Source: Synechococcus sp. Cruz-7E5 (lineage in GTDB: Bacteria > Cyanobacteriota > Cyanobacteriia > PCC-6307 > Cyanobiaceae). From it: a stretch of 64,000 nt of DNA. Numbering within the stretch: the stretch's first letter is position 1; each line of letters opens with the position of its first letter. Position numbers and translations under genes: made by a program. The notes under the pieces are model-generated. The model made no database searches, had not been told where the DNA came from, and saw nothing but the letters and a program-made list of their open reading frames with translations. Shown here one piece after another: positions 27,098 through 36,738 of this stretch. The DNA lies in assembly GCF_024345995.1 (NCBI RefSeq), contig NZ_JAGQCE010000002.1, positions 343,124-407,123 of the forward strand, written 5' to 3'.

Positions 27098-27496
27098 TCA
27101 ACGGGACGCCAGCAGCTCGGAGCCGGCCGCACATGCCTGATCGAGCACATCGCTGATCAGAGAATCGCCGCCGGTGGGCTGCCACTCGGCCTTGAAGCGG
27201 GGCAAGCCGTTCACTGAGGTGTCGCGGTAGAGCCCCTGATCGCAGTCGAGCTCCATCACGTAGAGCTGCCCACGATCCTCGGAGGCCGGCTGGAACCGGG
27301 TGAGCACCGAAAGCTCACCGCCACGGCTGAGGCGCAGGCTGCCCGTATCCCACCACTGGCGGCCTGCCGGGCTCTCGGGGACCTCCTGCCAGTTCACCGG
27401 ACCCGCCCAGGCAGTGGCAGGCCTTGCCGCCAGGACGATCACCAGCAGCGCCACCGCCACCACAGAGGCACGCAGAAACCGCTGCAGTCCGCTCAT
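27098..27496 (-). CDS. Small secreted/lumenal protein, surface-adhesin E-like
   Basis: 132 aa with a Sec signal peptide ([18 protein letters not shown]...TAWA) and a compact domain containing [21 protein letters not shown] and [13 protein letters not shown]. This layout (W-start, D-x-x-S-I/L, then a Cys in a beta strand) resembles CNP1/surface-adhesin E-like domains, but I could not confirm that. The start ATG overlaps the accD stop (ATGA at 27493-27496), so it is translated with accD. Confidence 0.72.
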   Translation of the reverse strand: MSGLQRFLRASVVAVALLVIVLAARPATAWAGPVNWQEVPESPAGRQWWDTGSLRLSRGGELSVLTRFQPASEDRGQLYVMELDCDQGLYRDTSVNGLPRFKAEWQPTGGDSLISDVLDQACAAGSELLASR

Positions 27497-28368
27497 GCCG
27501 CCACCGGAACGCTGACGCCGTGCAGTCTCAACAGGCTGGCGAGAGTGCTGCGCAGTCGGGTTCGCGGCACGATCAGATCCACGAACCCATGCTCCTGCAG
27601 GTATTCGGCGGTCTGGAAGCCTTCAGGCAGTTTTTCGCGCAGGGTTTGCTCGATCACCCGGCGCCCGGCAAAGCCGATCAGTGCCTTGGGCTCGGCCAGG
27701 ATCAGATCACCAAGCATGGCGAAGCTGGCCGTGACCCCGCCGGTGGTCGGGTGGGTGAGCAGGGGGACATAAAGCAGGTTCTGCTGGCGGTGGCGTTGCA
27801 GGGCACCGGAGACCTTGGCCATCTGCATCAGGCTGAGCATCCCCTCCTGCATGCGGGCGCCGCCGGAGGCGCATACGATCAGCAGAGGCTGGCGGAGTTC
27901 GGTGGCCTGCTCGATCAGCCGCGTGAGCTTCTCGCCCACCACCGAGCCCATCGAGCCCCCCATGAAGCGGAAATCCATCACCCCGAGGGAGAGAGGCATG
28001 CCCTCCAGGCGGCAGTGACCGGTGACAACGGCATCACGCAGCCCGGTGGATTGCTGGGTATCGCGCAAACGGTCGGCGTAGCTGCGACGGTCTTTGAAGG
28101 CGAGCGGATCAGTGGGAGCCAGCTCGGTGTCGATGGCGCTGAAGCTGCCCTCATCGGCGATCACCCGGATGCGGGCGTCGCTGTCGATGCGGTGGTGGTA
28201 CGAGCAGCCACTGCAGACGCTGGCGTTGGCAATCAGGTCCTTGCGATAAACAACCAGCCCGCATTCCGGGCACTTGCTCCAGAGGCCGTCCCCATCGTCG
28301 ACTTCCTGGGTGGCGCGCACGACCGGATTGGCTTTGCGACGATCGGCGAACCAGTCGAACAGGGACAC
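27493..28368 (-). CDS. accD: Acetyl-CoA carboxylase carboxyltransferase subunit beta
   Basis: It forms the carboxyltransferase with AccA and supplies malonyl-CoA for fatty acid synthesis. The 291 aa begin with a four-cysteine zinc ribbon (CPEC and CSGC, 15 residues apart), then the crotonase-like core with [11 protein letters not shown] and [10 protein letters not shown]. The length is normal. It follows pilD on the same strand with a 33-base gap. Confidence 0.95.
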   Translation of the reverse strand: MSLFDWFADRRKANPVVRATQEVDDGDGLWSKCPECGLVVYRKDLIANASVCSGCSYHHRIDSDARIRVIADEGSFSAIDTELAPTDPLAFKDRRSYADRLRDTQQSTGLRDAVVTGHCRLEGMPLSLGVMDFRFMGGSMGSVVGEKLTRLIEQATELRQPLLIVCASGGARMQEGMLSLMQMAKVSGALQRHRQQNLLYVPLLTHPTTGGVTASFAMLGDLILAEPKALIGFAGRRVIEQTLREKLPEGFQTAEYLQEHGFVDLIVPRTRLRSTLASLLRLHGVSVPVAA

Positions 28369-28401
28369 GGGATGGGACCTGGCAACGGAGCGGTGAATCC
28401 A

Positions 28402-29250
28402 TTAAAGGGTGGCGCCCCACCGGCTCCATTGCTGCAGCCACCAGCCCTCCCCCGCCAGCCATACCGCCACGCCACCAAGGGAGAGAAAGGGGCCGAAGGG
28501 AAAGGGTTGGGACGGCCCGAGCCTGCCGCTCAGGCGGCCCAGCACTCCCACGGCAGCTCCGCTGAAGACCGCCAGAGCCACCGCCAGACCCAGGCCCGTG
28601 AGTCCGAGCCACGCTCCCAGCAGGGCGGTCAGCTTGGCGTCGCCCAGCCCCAGGGCCGGTTTGCCCATCAACCTTTCGGCCAGGGCACTGAGCCCTTCGA
28701 AGGCGAGCAGGCCGAGGCAGGCGGCAAGCACGTGGTTGAAGAGCAGAGCCCGCCAAACCACCTCCGACTGGCTGAGGCCGGCGGCGAGGGTGACTCCCAG
28801 ACCCAGCAGCAGACCCCAGCGGCAGAGGGGTTCCGGCAGCCAGAGATGGTCACAGTCGATCAGCACCAGCGGAATCAACCAGCTGATCAGCAGCCAGCCC
28901 GCGCCGATCTGCAGCCAGGCAGGCGACCCGGCCATGGCACTGGGGCTTGCCTGAAGGGCCGCCACCCACAGCCCGGAGCAGAGCAGTTCCACCAGGGGGT
29001 AACGGGGGGAGATCGGGGCCCGGCAGTTGCCGCAGCGACCCAGCAGCAGCAGCCAGCCCAGCACCGGTAGGTTCTGGTACCAGGCCAGGGGCACTCCGCA
29101 GCGGGGGCAGTGGCTGGAGGGCAGCACCAGTGACTCCCGCCGCGGCAGCCTCCAGGCCACCACGTTCAGAAAGCTGCCGACGCACGCCCCAAGCAGGGCC
29201 ACCAGCAGGGGGATCAGGAGATGGGCGGCCGTGTCGGGCTCCACAGGCAT
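28402..29250 (-). CDS. pilD: Prepilin peptidase / N-methyltransferase (type IV pili)
   Basis: An inner-membrane aspartic peptidase that cleaves and N-methylates type IV prepilins. The N-terminal domain has the four-cysteine motif (CPRC ... CGNC) after GACVGSFLNVVAWRLPRRES. The catalytic aspartates lie in LIDCDHLWLPE and LGLGDAKLTALLG. About seven TM helices, 282 aa. Other pilus genes are not in the window. Confidence 0.93.
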   Translation of the reverse strand: MPVEPDTAAHLLIPLLVALLGACVGSFLNVVAWRLPRRESLVLPSSHCPRCGVPLAWYQNLPVLGWLLLLGRCGNCRAPISPRYPLVELLCSGLWVAALQASPSAMAGSPAWLQIGAGWLLISWLIPLVLIDCDHLWLPEPLCRWGLLLGLGVTLAAGLSQSEVVWRALLFNHVLAACLGLLAFEGLSALAERLMGKPALGLGDAKLTALLGAWLGLTGLGLAVALAVFSGAAVGVLGRLSGRLGPSQPFPFGPFLSLGGVAVWLAGEGWWLQQWSRWGATL

Positions 29251-29276
29251 GGCACTAGGACGCGGATGGCGTTCGC

Positions 29277-29573
29277 TCAGCCGCGCTGGGGACTGCGGAA
29301 CGAGCGGGGTCGGCCGGCGCTGCGGCCACGGATCAGATCCAGGGGGACGAACTGCTCATCCGGCAGCAGCACGGGTGCCTCAAACACCACCCGGCCCAGG
29401 CCACCACTGGTCTCGAGCACGATCCCGATCGGTTCCACCCCCCCCGGGCATTGCTCCACGTAGTGGAAATACACACGCCGAGCCTGCTTGATGACCACAC
29501 CGCTGTTGATCTGATCCCAGCGCACCGGAGGATTGCCCGGATTGGAGGCCCCGCGGATCTCGAAGGACGGCAT
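29277..29573 (-). CDS. Conserved hypothetical protein (98 aa)
   Basis: I do not recognise this family. From the ATG at 29573 the protein has no signal peptide or TM. It contains a beta-rich core (VVIKQARRVYFHYVEQC, IGIVLETSGGLGRVVFEAP, QFVPLDLIRGR) and a basic Arg/Ser tail. It sits between prk and pilD on the same strand, which suggests a cyanobacterial housekeeping role. The in-frame extension to 29711 is basic and unlike coding sequence, so I reject it. Confidence 0.7.
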   Translation of the reverse strand: MPSFEIRGASNPGNPPVRWDQINSGVVIKQARRVYFHYVEQCPGGVEPIGIVLETSGGLGRVVFEAPVLLPDEQFVPLDLIRGRSAGRPRSFRSPQRG

Positions 29574-29685
29574 GGTCGGCCTCCCTGAACCGGTGGAAGC
29601 CGCCGGGGAAACGGGGTCGAAGGATGGAGGTGTGGCGAAGGTAATCGGCCTCAGCCATTCCGATCGGCCCCTGCAGCTTAATCGC

Positions 29686-30588
29686 TCAGGCGAGTTTGTT
29701 CTTCTCCTCAATCATGCGGTGAATGATCGGGGTGAGGATCAGCTCCATGGCGAAGCCCATCTTGCCGCCGTTGACCACGATGCTGGTGGGGCTCGACATG
29801 AAGGAGCCGTTGATCATCCGTAGCAGATAGGAGAAATCGATCCCCCATTTCTCACGGGCTCCCTTGCGGAAGTGGATGATCACGAAGCTCTCGTCCGGGG
29901 TGGGGATGTTGCGGCAGATGAACGGGTTGGAGGTGTCCACCGTGGGCACCCGCTGGAAGTTGATGTCAGTGCGGCTGAACTGCGGGCAGATGTGGTTGAT
30001 GTAGTCGGGCATGCGGCGCAGGATCGTGTCCACGATCGTCTCGGCCGAATAGCCCCGCTCGGCGTTGTCGCGGCTGATCTTCTGGATCCACTCCAGGTTG
30101 GCGATCGGCACCACGCCGATCAGCAGGTCCACCAGGGAGGCCACGTCGTAGCCATCGCCCACCACACCGCCGTGGAGACCTTCATAGAAGAGCAGGTCGG
30201 TGTTTGGGGGGATCGGCTCCCATGGGGTGAACTGGCCGGGCTCCAGCTGGGTACCGAGCCGGGCGTTGTGCTCGGCTGCCTCCTCCACAGAGTGGAGGTA
30301 GTAGCGCTTCTGGCCACCACCGGTTTCGCCGTAGGACTTGAATTGCTCGGCGAGCTTGTCGAACAGGTTGGCCTCGGGGCCGAAGTGGGAGAAATTGACC
30401 CCGGAGGCCTGGGCCTGGGCCATCTGCTCCTTCATCGGGCCGCGCTCGAAGCGGTGGAAGCTGTCACCTTCGACAACCGCTGGCTCGATCCCCTCCCGCT
30501 GGAAGATGTGCTCGAAGGCACGCTTGACGGTGCTGGTCCCCGCGCCCGAGGAACCGGTGACCGCTACAACCGGGTGACGCTTGGACAT
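29686..30588 (-). CDS. prk: Phosphoribulokinase, class I (proteobacterial-type)
   Basis: It phosphorylates ribulose 5-phosphate to ribulose 1,5-bisphosphate, the Rubisco substrate. The P-loop AVTGSSGAGTST, the EGDSFHR segment, NFSHFGPEAN and YYLHSVEEAAEHN are those of the ~290-300 aa class I enzyme of Proteobacteria (CbbP). It is not the 330-aa CP12-regulated class II enzyme of most cyanobacteria and plants, whose N-terminal regulatory cysteines are absent. The context prk-leuB-lpxD-proB is one I associate with picocyanobacteria, so this may be their only PRK. Confidence 0.92.
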   Translation of the reverse strand: MSKRHPVVAVTGSSGAGTSTVKRAFEHIFQREGIEPAVVEGDSFHRFERGPMKEQMAQAQASGVNFSHFGPEANLFDKLAEQFKSYGETGGGQKRYYLHSVEEAAEHNARLGTQLEPGQFTPWEPIPPNTDLLFYEGLHGGVVGDGYDVASLVDLLIGVVPIANLEWIQKISRDNAERGYSAETIVDTILRRMPDYINHICPQFSRTDINFQRVPTVDTSNPFICRNIPTPDESFVIIHFRKGAREKWGIDFSYLLRMINGSFMSSPTSIVVNGGKMGFAMELILTPIIHRMIEEKNKLA

Positions 30589-30645
30589 CGGCGCAGGGGG
30601 AAGAAGAGCGAACGCGAGTTTGGCAGGTCGCCGGTCCGGAGCCGC

Positions 30646-31719
30646 TCAGAGCTCCGCCAGAAGCTGCTCGCCCATGGCCGCGCAACCCAGCTGGGTGCAG
30701 CCCTCCGCCATCAGGTCGCCCGTGCGGTAGCCGGCGCTGAGCACCCGGTCGACCGCCGCTTCCAGCTCGCTGGCAGCGTTCTCCTGTTTCAGGCCCACCC
30801 TCAGCATCATTGCGGCGGAGAGCACCATCGCCATCGGGTTGGCCAGATCAGCCCCGGCGATGTCTGGGGCGGAGCCGTGCACCGGCTCGAACAGCCCGGG
30901 ACCCTCGGCACCCAGCGAAGCGGAGGGCAGCATGCCGATCGAGCCGGTGAGCATCGCCGCCTCATCGCTGAGGATGTCACCGAAGAGGTTGCCGGTGAGC
31001 AGCACATCGAACTGGCGGGGGGAGCGCACCAGCTGCATCGCCGCGTTGTCGACGTAGAGGTGGCTGAGCTCCACCTGGGGGAATTCGGTGGCTATCTCCT
31101 CCACCCGGTCGCGCCATAGCTGGCTGACATCGAGCACATTGGCCTTGTCGACGCTGCAGAGTCTGCTGCTGCGCTCACTCGCCAGCTGGAAGGCCACCCG
31201 GGCGATCCGGTCGATTTCGAAGTCGCTGTAGACCATCGTGTTGAAGGCCCGTACGTGGCCATCGGCCACCACCCGTCCCTTGGGGGTGCCGAAGTAGATG
31301 CCGCCGGTGAGTTCACGCACCACCAGCAGATCCACCCCGGTGATCACCTCCGGTCGCAGGGTGCTGGCCCCGATCAGTGCCGGAATGATCTTCACCGGCC
31401 GCAGGTTGGCGAACAGGCCCAGGCCCGACCTGAGACCCAGCAGGCCGGTTTCGGGCCGCTGCTCCCGCGGCAGGGCATCGAAGCGGGGACTGCCGATCGC
31501 TGCCAGCAGAACGGCGTCTGAGCTGCGGCAGGCCGCCAGGGTGGTCTCCGGCAGCGGCACACCCGTGCGGTCGATGGCGTCGCCGCCGATGGGCTGCTCG
31601 TCGTAGGTGAGGCTGAAGCCATGGCGCGCGCTCACCGCATCGAGCAGGCGCCTTGCCACGGCTGTGATTTCCGGTCCGATGCCGTCGCCGGGGAGCAGGG
31701 TGATCCGGTAGCTGGTCAT
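30646..31719 (-). CDS. leuB: 3-isopropylmalate dehydrogenase
   Basis: It oxidises and decarboxylates 3-isopropylmalate in leucine synthesis, using NAD+ and Mg2+. The 357 aa show the N-terminal [11 protein letters not shown], substrate-binding arginines around RPVKIIPAL and [12 protein letters not shown], the metal-site MLPSASLG, and the NAD motif [13 protein letters not shown]. It follows lpxD on the same strand with a 25-base gap. Confidence 0.95.
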   Translation of the reverse strand: MTSYRITLLPGDGIGPEITAVARRLLDAVSARHGFSLTYDEQPIGGDAIDRTGVPLPETTLAACRSSDAVLLAAIGSPRFDALPREQRPETGLLGLRSGLGLFANLRPVKIIPALIGASTLRPEVITGVDLLVVRELTGGIYFGTPKGRVVADGHVRAFNTMVYSDFEIDRIARVAFQLASERSSRLCSVDKANVLDVSQLWRDRVEEIATEFPQVELSHLYVDNAAMQLVRSPRQFDVLLTGNLFGDILSDEAAMLTGSIGMLPSASLGAEGPGLFEPVHGSAPDIAGADLANPMAMVLSAAMMLRVGLKQENAASELEAAVDRVLSAGYRTGDLMAEGCTQLGCAAMGEQLLAEL

Positions 31720-31744
31720 CGTGGAGGAAGCGCTGGGCGCGAGG

Positions 31745-32773
31745 CTACTTCTGCAGCTGGCGCAGAGTCTTTGCCATTTCCGGCAGCTTGCTGAAAGCGG
31801 CGGAGCAGCGCAGCCACAACCGGTTGGGGATGGCCGGGTAGCCGCTCACCACTTCGCCGGCGGCCACCTCGCCGTGGATCCCCGACTTGGAGGAGGCGAT
31901 GGCGCGATCGCCGATCCTCGCCCGGTTTGCCACGCCCACCTGTCCGGCCAGGATCACCCCATCGCCGAGGGTGGCGCCGCCGGCGATGCCCACCTGGGAA
32001 GCCAGGGCACAGCCTCGGCCGGTGACAACTCCATGGCCGATCTGCACCAGGTTGTCGATCTTGGTGCCGGCGCCGATGCGGGTTTCACCCACAGAGGGAC
32101 GATCGATAGTGGTGCCACAGCCCACCTCCACCGCCTCCTCCAGCACCACCAGGCCGGTCTGGGGCATCTTGCGCCAGCCGCTGGCGGTGGGCACGAAGCC
32201 GAACCCCTCCGAGCCCACCACCGCGGTGGAGTGCACGACACAGCCACGGCCCAGGCGGCTGCCGGGGTGCAGCACCGCATTGGCGTGAATTTCACAGCCC
32301 TCGGCAAGCTGCACGTCGTCGTAGAGCACGGCACCGGCGTGGAGGGTGGAGCCATCGCCGATCACGCAGCCCTCCCCCACCACAACGTGTGCGCCGATGT
32401 GCACATCAAGGCCCAGGCTGGCCCCTGGAGCGATCACGGCGCTGGGATGGATGCCCGGCGGCAGGCGGCGGGGTGGATACAGGGCCTCCAGGGCTTCAGC
32501 GAAGCCCAGCCGCGGATTCTTCAGGGCCACCCAGGCGATGCCGCGGGCACTGGCCAGCTCCTGCAGGGCGGCATCCGGAGGCAGAAGCAGCGCGCCCGCC
32601 GAGCAGGTCTCGAGGGCTGTGGCCAGGCTGTTGCCTGGCTCGAGAAAGGCCAGCTCCGTCGCAGTGGCCCGGTCCACGGCCGCCGCTGTGATCAGGTCGG
32701 GATCAGCGGCCAGGTCCCTGGGGCTGCCCTCGCTCAACTCGCTCAGGTGGGTGAGCAAGGTGCTGAAGCGCAT
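31745..32773 (-). CDS. lpxD: UDP-3-O-acyl-glucosamine N-acyltransferase
   Basis: The third step of lipid A synthesis. The N-terminal uridine-binding domain is followed by a left-handed beta-helix of hexapeptide repeats (many G-x-x-hydrophobic-x-x units, e.g. [17 protein letters not shown]) and a C-terminal helix. The 342 aa fit LpxD. It is part of the proB-lpxD-leuB-prk run. Confidence 0.93.
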   Translation of the reverse strand: MRFSTLLTHLSELSEGSPRDLAADPDLITAAAVDRATATELAFLEPGNSLATALETCSAGALLLPPDAALQELASARGIAWVALKNPRLGFAEALEALYPPRRLPPGIHPSAVIAPGASLGLDVHIGAHVVVGEGCVIGDGSTLHAGAVLYDDVQLAEGCEIHANAVLHPGSRLGRGCVVHSTAVVGSEGFGFVPTASGWRKMPQTGLVVLEEAVEVGCGTTIDRPSVGETRIGAGTKIDNLVQIGHGVVTGRGCALASQVGIAGGATLGDGVILAGQVGVANRARIGDRAIASSKSGIHGEVAAGEVVSGYPAIPNRLWLRCSAAFSKLPEMAKTLRQLQK

Positions 32774-32814
32774 TCCAGGGATCTCGGCCGGCGGCCGGAT
32801 CGTAGGCCGGCTCC

Positions 32815-33954
32815 TCAGCCCCGGGCCGCCGCCGGCGTGGTGAGCACCAGGTGGTCGCGGTGAACCACTGCATCACCGGCGCCATGCTCAAGGGTGGTCT
32901 CGGCCGCCTGGCTGCGCAGCCCCAGCACCTGGGCCACTTCAGTGCTGCTGAGGGCACAGAGACCGCGGCCGATCTCCCGCCCCTCCAGCGACAGCAGCCG
33001 CACGGCATCCCGGCGCTCGAACTCTCCTTTGACGGCACGGATACCCACCGCCAGCAGGGACGCCCCCCGCTCGATCAGGGCCCGCTCGGCACCCGGATCG
33101 ATCAGCAGCTCCCCCTTGGGCAGGAGGGCATGGGCCAGCCAGCCCTTGCGGTCGGGCAGGGGGCTGGGGCTGGGGCGGAAGAGGGTGCCGAGACGCTCGC
33201 CGGCAAGCAGGGCTTCGAGCACCGCTGGATCGCGGCCATCGGCCAGGCGCACGGCGATGCCGCTGGAGGTGGCGATGCGGGCCGCGGCCAGCTTGGTGGT
33301 CATGCCGCCGGTGCCCCAGCTCCCGCCACCCTGGGCGACGCCGCTGAGCCGCTCCAGTTCCAGCAGATCACGCACTTCCTCGATCGGCCTGGCACTGCTG
33401 TCGCTGCGGGGATCACCCGAATAGAGCCGATCCACGTCGGTGAGAAGCACAAGCTCATCTGCTCCGATCGCGACCGCCACCAGTGCCGAGAGAGTGTCGT
33501 TGTCGCCGAAGCGCAGCTCATCGGTGGCGAGGGTGTCGTTCTCGTTCACCACGGGCACTACGCCCCAGCTCAGCAGTTGCTCCAGGGTGCGGCAGGCATT
33601 CTGGTATCGGCGGCGCGAGGCCAGGTCGCCGCGGGTGAGCAGCACCTGGGCCACGGTGGTGTCGTGCTGGGCGAAGGCAGTTTCATAGAGGCGCATCAGC
33701 CGGCCCTGGCCCACGGCGGCGGCCGCCTGAAGGGCCACCACATCTTCTGGGCGCTCCCCGAATCCCAGGGCATGGCAGCCCAGACCCACGGCTCCGCTGG
33801 TGACCAGGGCGATGGCCTCCCCCTGCTGGCGCCTGCGGCTGAGGCTGGCGGCCAGACCTGCGATCACTGCTTCGGTGTTGCGCTGGCCCGTGCCACGCAG
33901 CAGGGAGGTGCCCACCTTGATCACACGGCGTGTCGGGGGCGTGGGAGGCGTCAT
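32815..33954 (-). CDS. proB: Glutamate 5-kinase
   Basis: The first step of proline synthesis. The amino-acid kinase domain begins [11 protein letters not shown] and contains [17 protein letters not shown] and [16 protein letters not shown]-terminal PUA domain (about residues 280-379) is present, as in enteric ProB. The start overlaps the stop of the YqeG-like gene (ATGA at 33951-33954). Confidence 0.95.
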   Translation of the reverse strand: MTPPTPPTRRVIKVGTSLLRGTGQRNTEAVIAGLAASLSRRRQQGEAIALVTSGAVGLGCHALGFGERPEDVVALQAAAAVGQGRLMRLYETAFAQHDTTVAQVLLTRGDLASRRRYQNACRTLEQLLSWGVVPVVNENDTLATDELRFGDNDTLSALVAVAIGADELVLLTDVDRLYSGDPRSDSSARPIEEVRDLLELERLSGVAQGGGSWGTGGMTTKLAAARIATSSGIAVRLADGRDPAVLEALLAGERLGTLFRPSPSPLPDRKGWLAHALLPKGELLIDPGAERALIERGASLLAVGIRAVKGEFERRDAVRLLSLEGREIGRGLCALSSTEVAQVLGLRSQAAETTLEHGAGDAVVHRDHLVLTTPAAARG

Positions 33955-34466
33955 CGGCTCAACTCGGTGCCCACCAGCCGTGCCAGACGCACCTCCAGTC
34001 GCTGGACCCGATCCTGCTGACAGGGTCGACCCTCCGGACCGATCGGTTTCACCAGAACGGTGAACAGACCGAGGCGATTGCCCACCAGGACGTCGGTGAA
34101 GAGGCGATCACCGGCCAGGGCCACCTGCGCGGGGGGAAGGTCGAGGTCGGCCAGCACCCGGCGCAGGGCGCTGCGTCGAGGTTTGCCCGCCGAGGTGGTG
34201 AAGGGCAGATCGAGGCGCTTAGCCACCGAGCCGATCCTTCGCCGCGAGGGATTGTTGCTGAACAGATGCAGCCGCAGCCGATCCTTGGCCTGCCGCAGCC
34301 ACGCCTCCATCAGCGGGGGCATCTCGGCCTGGCGGCGGGGGAGCAGGGTGCGGTCCACATCAAGAACCAGGGCGCGGATTCCGCGATCGAGCAGGTTCTC
34401 CAGCGGCATATGGGCCAGCGTCGTGCTCAGCATCCAGTCAGGGCGCAACAGCTGCTGGAGCTTCAC
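33951..34466 (-). CDS. YqeG-family HAD IIIA phosphatase
   Basis: A small HAD phosphatase of 171 aa. The nucleophile motif is LVLDVDRTLLPRR, motif II is FSNNPSRRR, the lysine is in GKPRRSALR, and the acidic motif is ALAGDRLFTDVLVGNRLGL. Plant relatives (PGPP1) dephosphorylate phosphatidylglycerophosphate, so a role in phosphatidylglycerol synthesis is plausible. Both ends overlap their neighbours by 4 bases (DUF3727 upstream, proB downstream). Confidence 0.88.
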   Translation of the reverse strand: MKLQQLLRPDWMLSTTLAHMPLENLLDRGIRALVLDVDRTLLPRRQAEMPPLMEAWLRQAKDRLRLHLFSNNPSRRRIGSVAKRLDLPFTTSAGKPRRSALRRVLADLDLPPAQVALAGDRLFTDVLVGNRLGLFTVLVKPIGPEGRPCQQDRVQRLEVRLARLVGTELSR

Positions 34467-35032
34467 CCAACGCTCTCCCGATCGTCGAGCTCGGCCTCGA
34501 TGCGCGGCTGCACCCGCTCGAATTCCTCGCCTTCCACCAGCACGGCTTCATTGTTCACCATGCGGGCCACCACGAAGAAGGGATCAAGGGGGATGTAAAG
34601 CCCGTATTCCCGGTCTTCGGCGCGGAACTGGATCAGCATCTCGTAGAGATCGGTCTCCTCATCGCCATCGCCGTCGCCCTGAAGGTCGTCTTCCAAGTCC
34701 TCAGGGTCCGGTTCCTCCAGCTCACCGCTCACGGTGAGAGTCACCGCCGAGCGCACCAGGGTCAGGTCGTGCTCCTGCAGCACCACATCGGCCACTGTGA
34801 GAATCGACTCGGCGGCATCAACCTCTTCGACCACCTCGTCCTCCTCGTCGTCGTCCTCGGCGATGCGCACCAGGCACACCGGGGTGTCCACCGGTGTCAG
34901 CAGGGCGTAGTCATGTCCATCGAGGGGGATCAGTTGCTCGAGAAAGCAGAGCAGCTGGCGGTTCTGGCCATCACGAACAAGCACCGTGGGCACGTCACCG
35001 GATCCGCTGATCGACGGTCCTTCGGCACTCAT
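34463..35032 (-). CDS. DUF3727 domain protein
   Basis: A 189-aa cyanobacterial protein with a very acidic middle (DDDEEDEVVEE and EPDPEDLEDD). Two beta-rich halves flank it; the second holds LYIPLDPFFVVARM and EFERVQPRIE. I recall this as DUF3727 (with an N-terminal DUF1292-like half). It has no membrane segment, and its function is unknown. It overlaps the YqeG-like gene by 4 bases. Confidence 0.82.
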   Translation of the reverse strand: MSAEGPSISGSGDVPTVLVRDGQNRQLLCFLEQLIPLDGHDYALLTPVDTPVCLVRIAEDDDEEDEVVEEVDAAESILTVADVVLQEHDLTLVRSAVTLTVSGELEEPDPEDLEDDLQGDGDGDEETDLYEMLIQFRAEDREYGLYIPLDPFFVVARMVNNEAVLVEGEEFERVQPRIEAELDDRESVG

Positions 35033-35051
35033 GGGGAATCAGCAGTTCGCA

Positions 35052-35564
35052 TCAGAATGTCGTAGCGCCTGCCGGCTGGTCGAGTCTCGGTGTCGCTGGG
35101 CTGACCGGACGGGCTTCGGGGCCTTCCTGCAGCCACTGCTCCAGCAGCAGGGCCGCCGCGGCACTGTCGAGCTGGCCGCTGCGATCTCCATGCAGCCCGC
35201 GCCGCTCACCCGCCTCCCAGCTGCTGCCGTGTTCATCCACCCAGGCCAGGGGCAGAGCCAGAGCCTGGGCCAGGCGCTGGCCGTAGCGGCGGCAGTGCCT
35301 GGCCTGGGCGGTGAGCTGCTGGTTGGCATCAAGGGGTAGCCCCACCACCAGGGCCTGCACACGCCGCTGGGCCACCAGGGGGCGCAGCCGCTCGAGATCA
35401 GCAGGGAAGGCGCCCCGGGCCAGGGGGGGCAATGGTGTGACCGTCAGGCCGAGCGGGTCGCAGCCGGCCAGACCGATCCGCCGCCGGCCCACATCCAGCG
35501 CCAGCACCGAGCGGGGCGGCGGCTGCTGGCGGCTCAACGGTCGCTGCCCAGGGACTGGGGGCAA
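35052..35564 (-). CDS. ruvX: Holliday-junction resolvase-like protein RuvX/YqgF
   Basis: An RNase H-fold nuclease of the YqgF family, implicated in 16S rRNA 5' maturation and recombination. Motifs are VLALDVGRRRIGLAGCD (catalytic Asp), VVGLPLDANQQ and WVDEHGSS. The 170-aa start overlaps the 3' end of the upstream GNAT-like gene by 31 bases; no later start codon fits before the first strand. Confidence 0.9.
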   Translation of the reverse strand: MPPVPGQRPLSRQQPPPRSVLALDVGRRRIGLAGCDPLGLTVTPLPPLARGAFPADLERLRPLVAQRRVQALVVGLPLDANQQLTAQARHCRRYGQRLAQALALPLAWVDEHGSSWEAGERRGLHGDRSGQLDSAAAALLLEQWLQEGPEARPVSPATPRLDQPAGATTF

Positions 35565-36706
35565 CCGAGGGATTGGGGGCCATGGTGGCCTCCCACTCCC
35601 CGCTGCAGCGGGGTGGGAACAGGTCGGCGGCGGGGCTTGAAGGGGTCCAGCACGGTGTCGAGCCGCCAGGACTGGCGGCTGAGAACTCGGGAGTCCTGGC
35701 GTCGCCAGACGCTGCGCGCCATCAGCAGCTCCTCCCCCTCCGCCACCGCGCCAAGCAGGCTCAGCCAGCGCTCGCGCTCGTGGTCGTCAGTGTCACTGCG
35801 CAGGCGCAGGGGCGAAAATCCGCGCGCCTGCTGCCGCACCAGACGAGCCAGGGCGGGGCCATGCAGGTGGGCCCAACCGGGGTGGAGGGTCACCTCCAGC
35901 TCCGCTGGACCGAGGCGGTGGCTGCGCAGCCGTCGCACAGCCGCCACAGCCTGCTGGCGGCTGGGGTCGACCCAAAGCAGCCCCTGGCCTTCGCTCTGAT
36001 CGAGCACGTCTTCGATGCGGCGATCCAGCAGCTGGCGCAACTGGGCCGGGCAGGTGGCCTGCTCCAGGTGCCAGAGCAGGGGAGCGCTGCGGCGGTTGAG
36101 GGGCCGCAGCTGCAGATCGTCGCCGGGTGGCGCAGCCGCCGGCTGGCTGGTGCCTGCATTGGCCGGATCGGGCTCCCAGTACCAGAGGGTTTCCTGGAGC
36201 AGCGGCTGGAACCCCTGCTCCCGCAGCAGGGCCAGGCGATCCTGATGTCCTGTCGGAACCCTGGTGATCCAGCTGGAGGCCCCGGGGCAGCGGTGCAGAG
36301 CCTCGCGCAGCAGGGCTCCCTCCACCTGTCTGGCGGTGGGGGAGCCTGGCTCGCTGAGGGCTTCGCGGCAGAGCCGCAATTCCTCCACTCCCCAGCAACT
36401 GCCGCTGCGGTTGAGACGCCGCACCACGCTGAGGCCCAGCAGGCGATCGCCGCCGCTGTGGGCCACCAGCACTTCAGGGGCCAGGGGTGGCCGGCGCACC
36501 AGGGTGCTCAGCAGCCGCTCCGGGGTCTGAAGCAGGAGGGCTTTCTGGAGCAGGGGTTGCAGATCGAGGACAGCTGCGTCCTGCAGGTGCGGCAGCATCC
36601 AACCCTGCAGGGGTTCAACCTGCACCTCTCCGGGGGCGATGGGTGAATCACCTCCCGGGGAACGGGATGACGTGGGGTGACGCACGGAAGAACCGCTGAT
36701 GACCAA
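35534..36706 (-). CDS. Uncharacterised protein with GNAT acetyltransferase-like halves
   Basis: 390 aa. Around residues 80-170 it has a GNAT-like pattern (hydrophobic strands LGLSVVRRLN and LRLCREAL, then VEGALLREALHRCPGASSWITRV and LLREQGFQPL). A second, more diverged half lies C-terminal. It ends in a basic Pro-rich tail that overlaps ruvX. I could not identify a substrate, and the acetyltransferase call is tentative. It is first in the long minus-strand run toward leuB and prk. Confidence 0.65.
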   Translation of the reverse strand: MVISGSSVRHPTSSRSPGGDSPIAPGEVQVEPLQGWMLPHLQDAAVLDLQPLLQKALLLQTPERLLSTLVRRPPLAPEVLVAHSGGDRLLGLSVVRRLNRSGSCWGVEELRLCREALSEPGSPTARQVEGALLREALHRCPGASSWITRVPTGHQDRLALLREQGFQPLLQETLWYWEPDPANAGTSQPAAAPPGDDLQLRPLNRRSAPLLWHLEQATCPAQLRQLLDRRIEDVLDQSEGQGLLWVDPSRQQAVAAVRRLRSHRLGPAELEVTLHPGWAHLHGPALARLVRQQARGFSPLRLRSDTDDHERERWLSLLGAVAEGEELLMARSVWRRQDSRVLSRQSWRLDTVLDPFKPRRRPVPTPLQRGVGGHHGPQSLGCPQSLGSDR

Positions 36707-36738
36707 CTGTATCGGGACGAGACAGGAGCCTTGAGGTC

